64,000 nucleotides of DNA, from NCBI RefSeq assembly GCF_025506335.1, contig NZ_JANZYO010000007.1:62001-126000 (forward strand). The letters run 5' to 3'. The position numbers and the translations under genes were made by a program. This document shows positions 36,630 to 44,277 of this stretch, piece by piece. The stretch comes from Mumia quercus. Lineage in GTDB: Bacteria; Actinomycetota; Actinomycetes; Propionibacteriales; Nocardioidaceae. The notes beneath the pieces were generated by a model that was given only the letters and a program-made list of their open reading frames with translations, searched no databases and had not been told where the DNA came from. Every line of letters starts with the position of its first letter. The stretch's first letter is position 1.

Positions 36630-37352
36630 TCAGGGCGACGGCTTCACGCAGAACTCGTTGCCTCCGGGGTCGGCCATCACGACCCACGGGACGTCGCCCT
36701 GTCCGATGTCCAGGCGCGTCGCTCCGAGCGACGCGAGCCGCTCGACCTCAGCGAGGTGGTCACCCCCGGCCGGGGGAGCGAGGTCGAAGTGCCAGCGGTT
36801 CTTGCCCTGCTTGGGGTCGTACGGAGGGCCGCCCCAGGTGAGCTTGGTGCCTCCGCGCGGCGACTGGATCGCGGTCTCCTCGTGCTCGTCCCAGACCATG
36901 GGCCATCCCAGCGCCTCGCTCCAGAAGTGCCCGACCGCAGGGGAGCCGTCGCCCGACAGTGCCCCGACGACGCCGCATCCGTCGAGGAACGCGTTGCCCG
37001 GCTCGATGACGCAGAACTCGTTGCCCTCCGGGTCGGCGAGCACCACGTGGAGGGCATCCGGACCCTGTCCCACGTCGAAGTGAGCGCCCCCGAGCTCGAG
37101 TGCGCGAGCCACGGTCGCCTGCTGGTCTTCGAACGACGTGCTCGTGAGGTCGAAGTGCATCTGGTTGCGACCGACCTTCGGCTGGCGCGTCGGCACGAAC
37201 CGGAGGGGGAGGCTCGTCTGGTCGTCCGGCACCAGCACCGGCGCCTCGGGGGAGTCGTCCGCGACCGGCCACCTCAGCACCCCTGACCAGAAGCGTGCGA
37301 GCGCGCCCGGATCGAGCGCGTCGATGGTGAGGCTGGCGATCTGCACGCTCAT
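36630..37352 (-). CDS. tandem VOC (glyoxalase-like) protein
   Basis: The 240-residue protein has two glyoxalase/VOC half-domains (about 1-115 and 120-240), each ending in the same VVMADPxGNEFCV-type motif (ADPEGNEFCVIEPG and ADPGGNEFCVKPSP). Likely a small-molecule binding or isomerase-type protein; activity unknown. ATG with TAGCGT (37360-37365 on this strand) seven bases upstream: leaderless. It is divergent from the YCII-ECF42 operon. Confidence 0.86.
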   Translation of the reverse strand: MSVQIASLTIDALDPGALARFWSGVLRWPVADDSPEAPVLVPDDQTSLPLRFVPTRQPKVGRNQMHFDLTSTSFEDQQATVARALELGGAHFDVGQGPDALHVVLADPEGNEFCVIEPGNAFLDGCGVVGALSGDGSPAVGHFWSEALGWPMVWDEHEETAIQSPRGGTKLTWGGPPYDPKQGKNRWHFDLAPPAGGDHLAEVERLASLGATRLDIGQGDVPWVVMADPGGNEFCVKPSP

Positions 37353-37442
37353 CTTGGCGACGCTAGATCGCCGGCATGAGCGGGGCAACGGATTTACCTG
37401 ACGCCGGTCCCACCAGTGGTAGGAAAGAAGTCTCGTCGGCGA

Positions 37443-37469
37443 TGTCGAGACGAGCCCCGCGGCTCCGTC
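37443..37469 (+). promoter_or_regulatory. predicted ECF42-type promoter
   Basis: TGTCGA (37443-37448), 17 bases, CGTC (37466-37469) fits the TGTCGA / CG(A or T)C pattern described for ECF42 sigma factors. It lies 50 bases before the YCII gene, which is co-transcribed with an ECF42-like sigma gene, so autoregulation is expected. Confidence 0.65.
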
Positions 37470-37518
37470 CCAGGAGCAGATCGCGGCGAGGTCGTCGCAC
37501 GACACGGAGGAGACCACC

Positions 37519-37923
37519 ATGAAGTACCTGCTTCTCAAGCACTACCGCGGCGCCCCGGAGGCCGTGAACAGCGTCCCCATGGACCAGTGGACGCCCGAGG
37601 AGATCCACGACCACGTGCAGTTCATGGCCGACTTCGCGGCACGGCTCGAGGGCACGGGGGAGTACGTCGACGGACAGGCGCTCGCGCCCGAGGGCACGTT
37701 CGTCCGGTACGACGGTGAGGGCCGTCCGCCCGTCACCGACGGCCCGTTCCCGGAAACGAAGGACCTCATCGCCGGCTGGATGGTGATCGACGTCGACTCC
37801 TACGACCGCGCGCTCGAGCTGGCGGGAGAGCTGTCGTCCGCGCCCGGAGCTGGAGGGAAGCCGATCCACGAGTGGCTCGAGCTGCGCCCCTTCCTGACCG
37901 CACCGCCGACCGTCACGGAATGA
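37519..37923 (+). CDS. YCII/DGPF-domain protein
   Basis: The 134-residue protein has the YCII fold with the diagnostic TDGPFPETKDLIAGWMVIDVDS stretch (about 72-95). DGPF proteins are the standard partners of ECF42 sigma factors; their function is not known. Ribosome site GGAGGAG; the stop overlaps the sigma gene start (ATGA). Confidence 0.92.
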   Translation: MKYLLLKHYRGAPEAVNSVPMDQWTPEEIHDHVQFMADFAARLEGTGEYVDGQALAPEGTFVRYDGEGRPPVTDGPFPETKDLIAGWMVIDVDSYDRALELAGELSSAPGAGGKPIHEWLELRPFLTAPPTVTE

Positions 37924-39080
37924 TTCGAGTGGCGATGGACGAGCGCCTCGTACGCGAGCTGACGCCTGCGGTCATCGGTGTCCTCGTACGCCGCGGCGTC
38001 GACTTCGCCTCGGCGGAGGATGCCGTGCAGGAGGCGCTCGTCCAGGCCACGCTGTCGTGGCCCCAAGGCGCCCCGAGCGACCCGAAGGGCTGGCTCGTCA
38101 CCGTCGCGTGGCGCAAGTTCGTCGACGCCCATCGTTCCGAGACGTCGCGTCGGGAGCGTGAGCAGCGGGTCGACGCCGAGCGCCCGCCAGGACCGACGGA
38201 GTCGGCGGACGACACGCTGCGCATCTTCTTCCTGTGCGCGCACCCGTCCCTGTCGTCGACGTCGGCGGTGGCACTCACGCTGCGCGCCGTGGGCGGTCTG
38301 ACCACCCGTCAGATCGCCCAGGCGTACCTCGTGCCCGAGGCGACAATGGCGCAGCGGATCAGCCGCGCGAAACGGACGGTCAGCAGGGTGCGGTTCGACG
38401 AGCCGGGGGACTTGGCGACCGTACGCAGGGTGCTGTACCTCGTCTTCAACGAGGGCTACACGGGCGACGTCGACCTGGCGGCGGAGGCGATCCGCTTGAC
38501 GCGTCAGCTCGCGTCGATGACCGGCGACGAGGAGACATCGGGGTTGCTGGCGATGATGCTGCTGCACCACGCACGTCGCCCAGCCAGGACGCGCGAGGAC
38601 GGGAGTCTCGTGCCGCTCGCCGACCAGGACCGTTCGCGCTGGGACACCCGGCTGATCTCAGAAGGCGTCGCAATCCTTCAGACGACCCTCGCGCGTGACC
38701 GGTTGGGGGAGTTCCAGGCGCACGCCGCGATCGCCGCTCTGCACGCGGACGCGGCGAGCGCCGAGGAGACCGACTGGGTGCAGATCGTCAGCTGGTACGA
38801 CGAGCTGTTGCGGTTGACGGGGAGCCCGGTCGTCGCACTCAACCGTGCCGTGGCGGTCGGGGAGGCGGACGGGCCGCTGGCGGGGATGCGGGAGCTGGCC
38901 GCCGTCGACCCGAGCGTGCCGAGGTTCTCGGCCGCGTCGGCGTACCTGCACGAGAAGGCCGGCGACCTGTCGCTGGCGGCACGGTTGTACGCCGAGGCGG
39001 CGCACGCCGCACCCAACCTCGCTGAGCGCGACCACCTCACGCGACAGGCCGCGCGCCTCAACACCGCCCTCCGGCGCTGA
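37920..39080 (+). CDS. ECF sigma factor, ECF42 type, with C-terminal TPR-like extension
   Basis: The 386-residue protein has sigma region 2 (about 25-75: ASAEDAVQEALVQATLSWP, GWLVTVAWRKFVD), sigma region 4 (about 115-165: LTTRQIAQAYLVPEATMAQRISRAK) and a long C-terminal helical, TPR-like domain (about 180-386: VFNEGYTGD, LLHHARRPARTRE, LNRAVAVGEADGP). This architecture and the adjoining DGPF gene define ECF42. No anti-sigma gene is adjacent; in ECF42 the extension is thought to control activity. It likely recognises the TGTCGA promoter upstream. Confidence 0.93.
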   Translation: MIRVAMDERLVRELTPAVIGVLVRRGVDFASAEDAVQEALVQATLSWPQGAPSDPKGWLVTVAWRKFVDAHRSETSRREREQRVDAERPPGPTESADDTLRIFFLCAHPSLSSTSAVALTLRAVGGLTTRQIAQAYLVPEATMAQRISRAKRTVSRVRFDEPGDLATVRRVLYLVFNEGYTGDVDLAAEAIRLTRQLASMTGDEETSGLLAMMLLHHARRPARTREDGSLVPLADQDRSRWDTRLISEGVAILQTTLARDRLGEFQAHAAIAALHADAASAEETDWVQIVSWYDELLRLTGSPVVALNRAVAVGEADGPLAGMRELAAVDPSVPRFSAASAYLHEKAGDLSLAARLYAEAAHAAPNLAERDHLTRQAARLNTALRR

Positions 39081-39092
39081 GGGAAGGGCCGA

Positions 39093-39734
39093 TCAGGCGG
39101 CCAGGTGGAACGTCCTCGTGAATCGCTCGAGAAGACGACCGGGCCCGCGAAGGATCTCGACCGCCCCGGTCGTGATCGCGCGTTCGGGGGAGAGGTCGCC
39201 TGAGAGGAGCAGGCGCACCTCCGGGCCGGTGGCGAAGGCGAGGTCGACCGGTCCGTCCCCGCGTGACACGTCCAGGCGCGGCCCGTCCACGCGGACGAGC
39301 AGCTCGGCAAGGCCGAGATGAGCCACGTACGAGGTCGCCGGCAGGGTGGAGGCGATGTCCTCCCGGAAGGCGGTCCGCAGAGCCATCGTCATCGCGTCGG
39401 GAGTGATGACCTGGTCTTCCCGCGGGTCGCCCATGGCCTTGAACCCCCACGCGCCGAGCGCGAGCACGACCGGCTCGAGCTCACGGCCGTACGGGGTCAG
39501 CTCGTAGACGATGACCCGCGACCGGGGCGCACGGCGGATGACACCGCACTCCTGCAGCTCCTTGAGGCGCGTCGCCAGGATGTTGCTCGGGATCCGGGGG
39601 AGCCCTGCGGCGAGCTCGCCGTAGCGGCGCGGACCGACGAGCAGGTCCCGGACGATGAGCATGGCCCAGCGCTCACCCACCAGCTCCAGCGCGCGCGTGA
39701 CCCCGCAGTACTGCCCGTACTCGCGTGCCGCCAC
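39093..39734 (-). CDS. HxlR-family regulator with C-terminal extension
   Basis: The 213-residue protein starts with an HxlR winged helix (about 8-95: CGVTRALELVGERWAMLIVRDLLVGPRRYGELAAGL, then SNILATRLKELQECGVI), including the N-terminal Cys9 common in redox-sensing members. The remaining 110 residues resemble an SCP2-like domain. GTG 39734 follows the VOC stop by four bases, so both are co-transcribed. It likely acts on the acttgc-N5-gcaagt dyad at 40223. Start choice is uncertain because no clear ribosome site is seen. Confidence 0.86.
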   Translation of the reverse strand: MAAREYGQYCGVTRALELVGERWAMLIVRDLLVGPRRYGELAAGLPRIPSNILATRLKELQECGVIRRAPRSRVIVYELTPYGRELEPVVLALGAWGFKAMGDPREDQVITPDAMTMALRTAFREDIASTLPATSYVAHLGLAELLVRVDGPRLDVSRGDGPVDLAFATGPEVRLLLSGDLSPERAITTGAVEILRGPGRLLERFTRTFHLAA

Positions 39735-39738
39735 CGGG

Positions 39739-40173
39739 TCAGGCCTGGGGACTGGCGACGGCCTCGGGGCCCTGATCTGCTGCGGCGGGGTCCATCCAGC
39801 CGAACTCGAGGATGTTCCCGTCGGGGTCGTTGAGCTGCCGCTGGTACATGAACCCGTAGTCCGCTGGGTCGTGCGGCTCGCGACCACCTGCAGCGAGGCC
39901 GGCGTCGAGGGTCTTGTCGACCGTCTCGCGGTCGGCGAGGAAGACGGCGGTCGCGACGGAGGGGCTCACCGCCGGGTCGCCGATCGGGAGCTCGCTCATC
40001 GTCTGGAAGAACTCACGGGTCAGGAGCATGATGGCGCTGTGATCCTTCTCGACCACGACGCACGCCGCATTGTGGTCGGTGAACGCAGGGTCGAGCGTGA
40101 ATCCGATGGCCGTGTAGAAGGCTTTTGCACGCTCCAGGTCTCTCACCGGCAGGTTGACGAACATCGCGGTCAT
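39739..40173 (-). CDS. VOC family protein
   Basis: The 144-residue single VOC protein (FVNLPVRDLERAKAFYTAIGF start; QLNDPDGNILEFGWMD end) resembles the glyoxalase/extradiol-dioxygenase group lacking clear function. ATG 40173 with AGGAAGGA. It is the first gene of the VOC-hxlR unit, under the dyad at 40223. Confidence 0.87.
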   Translation of the reverse strand: MTAMFVNLPVRDLERAKAFYTAIGFTLDPAFTDHNAACVVVEKDHSAIMLLTREFFQTMSELPIGDPAVSPSVATAVFLADRETVDKTLDAGLAAGGREPHDPADYGFMYQRQLNDPDGNILEFGWMDPAAADQGPEAVASPQA

Positions 40174-40217
40174 GGTGGGTCCTTCCTGTAGATCGTCGTC
40201 GAGCGGAACAGCTCCCT

Positions 40218-40250
40218 TTGACACTTGCAAAAAGCAAGTAGCAACGTCAA
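40218..40250 (-). promoter_or_regulatory. HxlR-type operator upstream of the VOC gene
   Basis: acttgc (40223-40228), five A, gcaagt (40234-40239), extended by ttgac (40218-40222) and gtcaa (40246-40250). On the minus strand the core reads TACTTGC-TTTTT-GCAAGTG, similar to the TACTTnC...GnAAGTA boxes of HxlR/YodB regulators. It is 50-77 bases before the VOC ATG. Confidence 0.6.
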
Positions 40251-40337
40251 CGGAATTGTTGCGAGGGGAGGAGGGAGAAGGGCTGCAGTGGTGCGGAGTG
40301 ACATAATGTCGCTTATCGGCGCACTACTGAGAAGGGC

Positions 40338-41261
40338 TCAAGAGCGGTGCAGCTCGCGTCCGAGCTCCTGGGCGAGCTCGACAGACGCCTCGATCTCAGC
40401 ACGACGGATGGAGACGCTCTCGACGTTGACCCCGAACGGGACTCCCACACGCCGGCAGTACGCGATCAGGTCACGAGCAGCACCCAGCGCGTGCTCGTAC
40501 GACGCCCGTAGCGTGTCGTCTGCGCTGCGCAGGTCGTTCTGGATCCAACGCGGTACGTCGACGCCGAGCCAGCCGAGGAACTCCAGCGTCTTCAGCGAGC
40601 CGCACACGGAGAACGTGAACACGATCGGCACGGGCTCGAGGCCGCGCCGGGCGCACTCCTCGCGATAGTCCGACACGAGGTTCTTCGCCGCGTTGGTGTC
40701 GTAGACGACCTGCGTGACGAAGAACGAGCAGCCGGCTTCCTGCTTGGCCACGAGGCGCAGGTGCTCGTCGCCGCGGCGCGTGTGCCGCTCAGGGATCGCC
40801 ACGCCACCCAGCAGCAGGTCAGGTCGAGCCTGTGCGCGCAGCTCTTGGGCCCGGACGAGCGAGGTCGCCGGCTCCAGGTGGCGAGACGACGCGCCGACGA
40901 ACACCGTCAGCGCGCGGTCGGCGTCCTGGGCCTCCAGCCAGGCACGGAGCTCGCTCTCGTCGTACTTGCCGACAGCCCGATACACCACGACCGGCGTGTT
41001 CCAGTCCTCGAGGTGCTCGGCAAGGAAGTCTGCGGGGTCCATCGTGGGCAGGAACGGAAACGGCCTTTCCTCGGGGTTCCGCTCGCTCTCGTCGTCGATG
41101 TCGTAGAGGACGAGACCGTCGAGACTCAGCGGGACCAGGCGCTTCCGCGTGAGGTCGGCGATCTCCTGGGCCCGCTCCGGACCGACAGTGAGCCGAGGCG
41201 GGGTCACGGCGAAGAGCAGGAGCTCGCTCCCCCGCGCTGCGATCCGTCGCACGACGTCCAT
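40338..41261 (-). CDS. methylenetetrahydrofolate-reductase-like protein
   Basis: The 307-residue TIM-barrel protein resembles MetF: LLLFAVTPPR at the start (in place of FEFFPPR), LLGGVAIPERH, GCSFFVTQVVYDTNAAKNLVSDY (in place of GADFFITQ) and PFGVNVESVS. The catalytic Glu region of MetF is altered, so reduction of methylene-tetrahydrofolate is not assured; it may be a divergent flavoprotein of another C1 pathway. ATG with TACCTT (41268-41273) six bases upstream: leaderless. Confidence 0.75.
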   Translation of the reverse strand: MDVVRRIAARGSELLLFAVTPPRLTVGPERAQEIADLTRKRLVPLSLDGLVLYDIDDESERNPEERPFPFLPTMDPADFLAEHLEDWNTPVVVYRAVGKYDESELRAWLEAQDADRALTVFVGASSRHLEPATSLVRAQELRAQARPDLLLGGVAIPERHTRRGDEHLRLVAKQEAGCSFFVTQVVYDTNAAKNLVSDYREECARRGLEPVPIVFTFSVCGSLKTLEFLGWLGVDVPRWIQNDLRSADDTLRASYEHALGAARDLIAYCRRVGVPFGVNVESVSIRRAEIEASVELAQELGRELHRS

Positions 41262-41308
41262 GGGGCGAAGGTAGCCGACGGGTACGCTCGCGAGTCAGGG
41301 GGAAGCAC

Positions 41309-42217
41309 ATGACTGCACACGACAGCAACAGCCCGGCGCTGGACCCGGCCGCGACCACCGTGACCGTGCTGGGGACCGGGATCATGGGCAGCGCGATCGC
41401 GCGTCGCCTCGGTGGCGCCGGGTTCGAGGTGACCGCCTGGAACCGTACGACCGACCGTGCGCGTCCGCTCGAGGCCGACGGGATCCGTGTCGAGCCCGAC
41501 CTCGCACGTGCGGTCGAGGCGGCGGACGTCGTCCTGACCATGCTGTTCGACGCCGACGCCGTCCTCGAGGTCGCTCAGGGGTGGCTGTCGCACGCCGCGC
41601 CGGACACCGTGTGGGTCCAGAGCGGCACGATCGGCATCGAGGGCACCGCGCGTGCGTACCCTCTTGCCGAGCAGCACGGCGTGCGGTTCGTCGACGCGCC
41701 GGTCCTCGGGACCAAGGGTCCGGCCGAGCAGGGCCGGCTGACCGTCCTGGCGGCGGGTCCCGACGTGGTCCTCTCGGCCCTCTCCCCCGTCTTCGCTGCG
41801 TACGGCGCCAAGACCGTCCACGCCGGCGAACAGCCGGGTGCCGCGACGGCCCTCAAGCTGACGTGCAACACCTGGCTCGCCTGCCTGACCGCAGGAGTCG
41901 CGCAGAGCCTGAAGATCGCCGAGGTGCTCGGACTCGACCCGAACCTGTTCCTCGAGGCGATCGGTGGCTCCACCTCGGACACCCCGTACGCCCAGGCGAA
42001 GGGCAGGGAGGTCCTCGCCGGCGACTACGCGCCCCAGTTCGCCACCGAAGGCCTCCTCAAAGACCTCCGGCTCACCCACTCCGCAGTGGCGGGTCAGCTC
42101 AACGAGGTCCTGCTCACGACGCTGTCCGGGCTCTTCGACGAGACGGACCAGCTCGGCCGGGGCCACGAGGACGTGGCGTCGGTGGCATACGCGTTCGCGC
42201 CGTCGTTGTCTCGCTGA
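41309..42217 (+). CDS. NAD(P)-dependent beta-hydroxyacid dehydrogenase family protein
   Basis: The 302-residue protein has the Rossmann start VTVLGTGIMGSAIARRLGGAGFEVTAWNRT, the VDAPVLGTKGPAEQGRLTVLAAG substrate motif (about 130-152) and the catalytic Lys region ATALKLTCNTWLACL (about 184). It belongs to the 3-hydroxyisobutyrate dehydrogenase/imine-reductase group; substrate undetermined. It is divergent from the MTHFR-like gene with 47 bases between. Confidence 0.88.
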   Translation: MTAHDSNSPALDPAATTVTVLGTGIMGSAIARRLGGAGFEVTAWNRTTDRARPLEADGIRVEPDLARAVEAADVVLTMLFDADAVLEVAQGWLSHAAPDTVWVQSGTIGIEGTARAYPLAEQHGVRFVDAPVLGTKGPAEQGRLTVLAAGPDVVLSALSPVFAAYGAKTVHAGEQPGAATALKLTCNTWLACLTAGVAQSLKIAEVLGLDPNLFLEAIGGSTSDTPYAQAKGREVLAGDYAPQFATEGLLKDLRLTHSAVAGQLNEVLLTTLSGLFDETDQLGRGHEDVASVAYAFAPSLSR

Positions 42218-42274
42218 CCGTTCTCGTCCGCGTGCACCTTGTCGTGCCGAACCCACGTCCGCCAGACTGCCTCG

Positions 42275-43033
42275 ATGACTGCTGAGTACACCGGCACCGA
42301 CGAGCTCCGTGGCGCACGCATCCACCTGTCCGACCTCACCGGTCTCGAGATCCGTGACTGCCAGGTCGGCGGTTTGAAGATCGTCGACTGCTACGGCGGC
42401 GCGGTCTCTCTCGCCGGCGACTTCACGCGCGTCGTCGTGAACGACGTCGACGTCACCGCGTACGTCGAGGCGACGCTCGACGAGCAGAATCCCGTACGGG
42501 TGCTTGCGCGAGAGGCCCGCTCCCCGGCGGACTACCGGGCCGCGTGGGACGCCGTGGAGGCGATGTGGGACGCGACACTCGCACGCGCCAGAGCGATGCC
42601 GGAGGCCGCGCTGCACGAGCAGGTCGACGGCGAGTACTCGTTCGTCGAGACCCAGCGCCACCTCCTGTTCGCGTCGGACGCGTGGCTCGGCAGCGCGGTG
42701 TTCGAGGAGGACGCGCCGTACCACCCGCTGGGTATCCCCGCCGGCGGGACGCCACGCGAGGCGGTCCTCGACCTCGGACTCCTGCCCGACGCCACCTCGA
42801 CGCTGGACGAGGCGCTCGCCGCACGGGCGGCCCGGATGGCTACGGTAAGGCGGTTCGTCGACGAGCTGACCGAGACCGAGCTCGACCGGGTGTGCGGCCG
42901 CAAGCCCGCGGACATGTACCCCGACAAGGAGTACGTGGTCCGGCGGTGCCTCACGGTGGTGCTGACCGAAGAGGCGGAGCACCACCGTTACGCGACGCGC
43001 GACCTGGACGTGCTCAGCTCCGCCGGCCGGTGA
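42275..43033 (+). CDS. DinB-family protein with pentapeptide-like N-terminus
   Basis: In this 252-residue protein, the first 60 residues (LRGARIHLSDLTGLEIRDCQVGGLKIVDCYGG) look like a short pentapeptide-type beta solenoid. The rest (about 70-245) is a DinB four-helix domain with histidines in ETQRHLLFASDAW and EEAEHHRYATRDL. DinB proteins are often thiol-dependent metalloenzymes. Its end overlaps arsR, transcribed toward it, by 20 bases. Specific role unknown. Confidence 0.82.
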   Translation: MTAEYTGTDELRGARIHLSDLTGLEIRDCQVGGLKIVDCYGGAVSLAGDFTRVVVNDVDVTAYVEATLDEQNPVRVLAREARSPADYRAAWDAVEAMWDATLARARAMPEAALHEQVDGEYSFVETQRHLLFASDAWLGSAVFEEDAPYHPLGIPAGGTPREAVLDLGLLPDATSTLDEALAARAARMATVRRFVDELTETELDRVCGRKPADMYPDKEYVVRRCLTVVLTEEAEHHRYATRDLDVLSSAGR

Positions 43034-43370
43034 GCGAGGCCCCGAGCGACTCCAGCGCGTCGCCGACGATGCGGTAGTACGCCCAGCGCCCGCGCTGCTC
43101 GCGGGTCACGAGGCCCGCCTCGGTGAGCAGCTTCATGTGGTGGGACACCGTGGGCTGGCTGAGCCCGACCGGCTCGGTGAGGTCGCAGATGCAGGCCTCC
43201 GAGTCTTCCCCGGCGGCGATCATCGACAGGAGCCGGACGCGTGTCGGGTCGCCGAGCGCCTTGAACATCTTGGCCAGCGTCGCAGCGTCGTCCTCGTCCA
43301 GCACTCCCCCGGTCAACGTCGAGCAGCACGCGCTGGCGGGGGTCTCGATCAACGGAAGCGTCGTAGCCAT
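43014..43370 (-). CDS. arsR: ArsR-family arsenic/metal-responsive repressor
   Basis: The 118-residue winged-helix repressor has the metal motif EACICDLTE in the recognition-side helix (the ELCVCDL-type As(III)/Sb(III) site) and an additional Cys-Cys near the N-terminus (ASACCSTL), so three or more thiols can bind As(III). Divergent from arsM, 88 bases apart, with dyads in the gap; it likely represses both directions and releases on arsenite. ATG 43370 used; no ribosome site is visible, so it may be leaderless. Confidence 0.92.
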   Translation of the reverse strand: MATTLPLIETPASACCSTLTGGVLDEDDAATLAKMFKALGDPTRVRLLSMIAAGEDSEACICDLTEPVGLSQPTVSHHMKLLTEAGLVTREQRGRWAYYRIVGDALESLGASLTGRRS

Positions 43371-43391
43371 GAAGGTAGTCTGCCACACGTA

Positions 43392-43437
43392 TTGACATTT
43401 TTCGATAGATCAGAGAACGTCTATGCATCGACGTTCT
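43392..43437. promoter_or_regulatory. arsR-arsM intergenic promoter and operators
   Basis: TTGACA (43392-43397) is a -35-like hexamer toward arsM. The dyad agaacgtc (43414-43421), tatgcatc, gacgttct (43430-43437) is an eight-base perfect inverted repeat around a near-palindromic ATGCAT centre. Between them lies atttttcgatagatc (43397-43411), whose complement recurs at 51739. One or both are probable ArsR sites. Confidence 0.6.
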
Positions 43438-43458
43438 TCAATCCTTCGGAGGTTTCTG

Positions 43459-44277
43459 ATGAGTGCTCCCAACGACGCGCTGGTCGACGAGGTACGCCAG
43501 CGCTACGCCGAGGCTGCGGTGAAGGTCCGGGCCGGCGCGAGCAACACGCTGATCCTGGAGGCGACAGAGGCGGACTCGTGCTGCTCCCCCGCCGCCACGA
43601 CCACGGACTCCTGCTGCGGCACCCCCGCCGCAGAGGTCGACAACGCCTTCGGCGCCGGCCTCTACTCCGCGGACGAGACGGCGGAGCTGCCCGCAGAGGC
43701 GCTCGCGGCCAGTCTCGGATGCGGCAACCCGCTGATGGTGGCCGCGCTGCACCCCGGCGAGAAGGTCCTCGACCTGGGGTCCGGCGGCGGGATCGACGTG
43801 CTCCTCTCTGCCCGTCGCGTCGGCCCGAGCGGGTACGCCTACGGGGTCGACATGACCGACGAGATGCTCGACCTGGCCCGGGCCAACGCCGCGAAGGCGC
43901 AGGCGGAGAACGTGGAGTTCCTCAAGGGCACGATCGAGGACGTCCCGCTCCCCGACGCGACGGTCGACGTCGTCATCTCCAACTGCGTGATCAACCTGTC
44001 GGTCGACAAGCCGAAGGTGCTCTCGGAGATGTTCCGCGTACTGGTCCCGGGCGGTCGGATCGGGATCTCCGACGTCGTCGCCGAGGACCACCTCACGCCG
44101 TCCGACCGGGCCGAGCGGGGCTCGTACGTCGGCTGCATCGCGGGTGCGCTGTCGCGTACGGAGTACCTCGAGGGCCTCGCGGCCGCCGGGTTCGCCGACG
44201 CCGAGGTCGAGTTCACCCACGAGGCTGCCCCCGGCATGCACAGCGCGATCATCCGTGCGACGAAGCCTGACGCATGA
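43459..44277 (+). CDS. arsM: arsenite S-adenosylmethionine methyltransferase
   Basis: The 272-residue methyltransferase has SAM motif [16 protein letters not shown] (about 98-113) and the three conserved ArsM cysteines: LGCGNP (about 80), ISNCVINLS (about 171) and VGCIAGALS (about 221). Ahead of the first lies a thiol-rich insert with two Cys-Cys pairs ([16 protein letters not shown], about 35-50). It methylates As(III) to mono- and dimethyl forms. CGGAGG six bases upstream. Overlaps acr3 (ATGA), so it is made with the efflux pump. Confidence 0.95.
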   Translation: MSAPNDALVDEVRQRYAEAAVKVRAGASNTLILEATEADSCCSPAATTTDSCCGTPAAEVDNAFGAGLYSADETAELPAEALAASLGCGNPLMVAALHPGEKVLDLGSGGGIDVLLSARRVGPSGYAYGVDMTDEMLDLARANAAKAQAENVEFLKGTIEDVPLPDATVDVVISNCVINLSVDKPKVLSEMFRVLVPGGRIGISDVVAEDHLTPSDRAERGSYVGCIAGALSRTEYLEGLAAAGFADAEVEFTHEAAPGMHSAIIRATKPDA

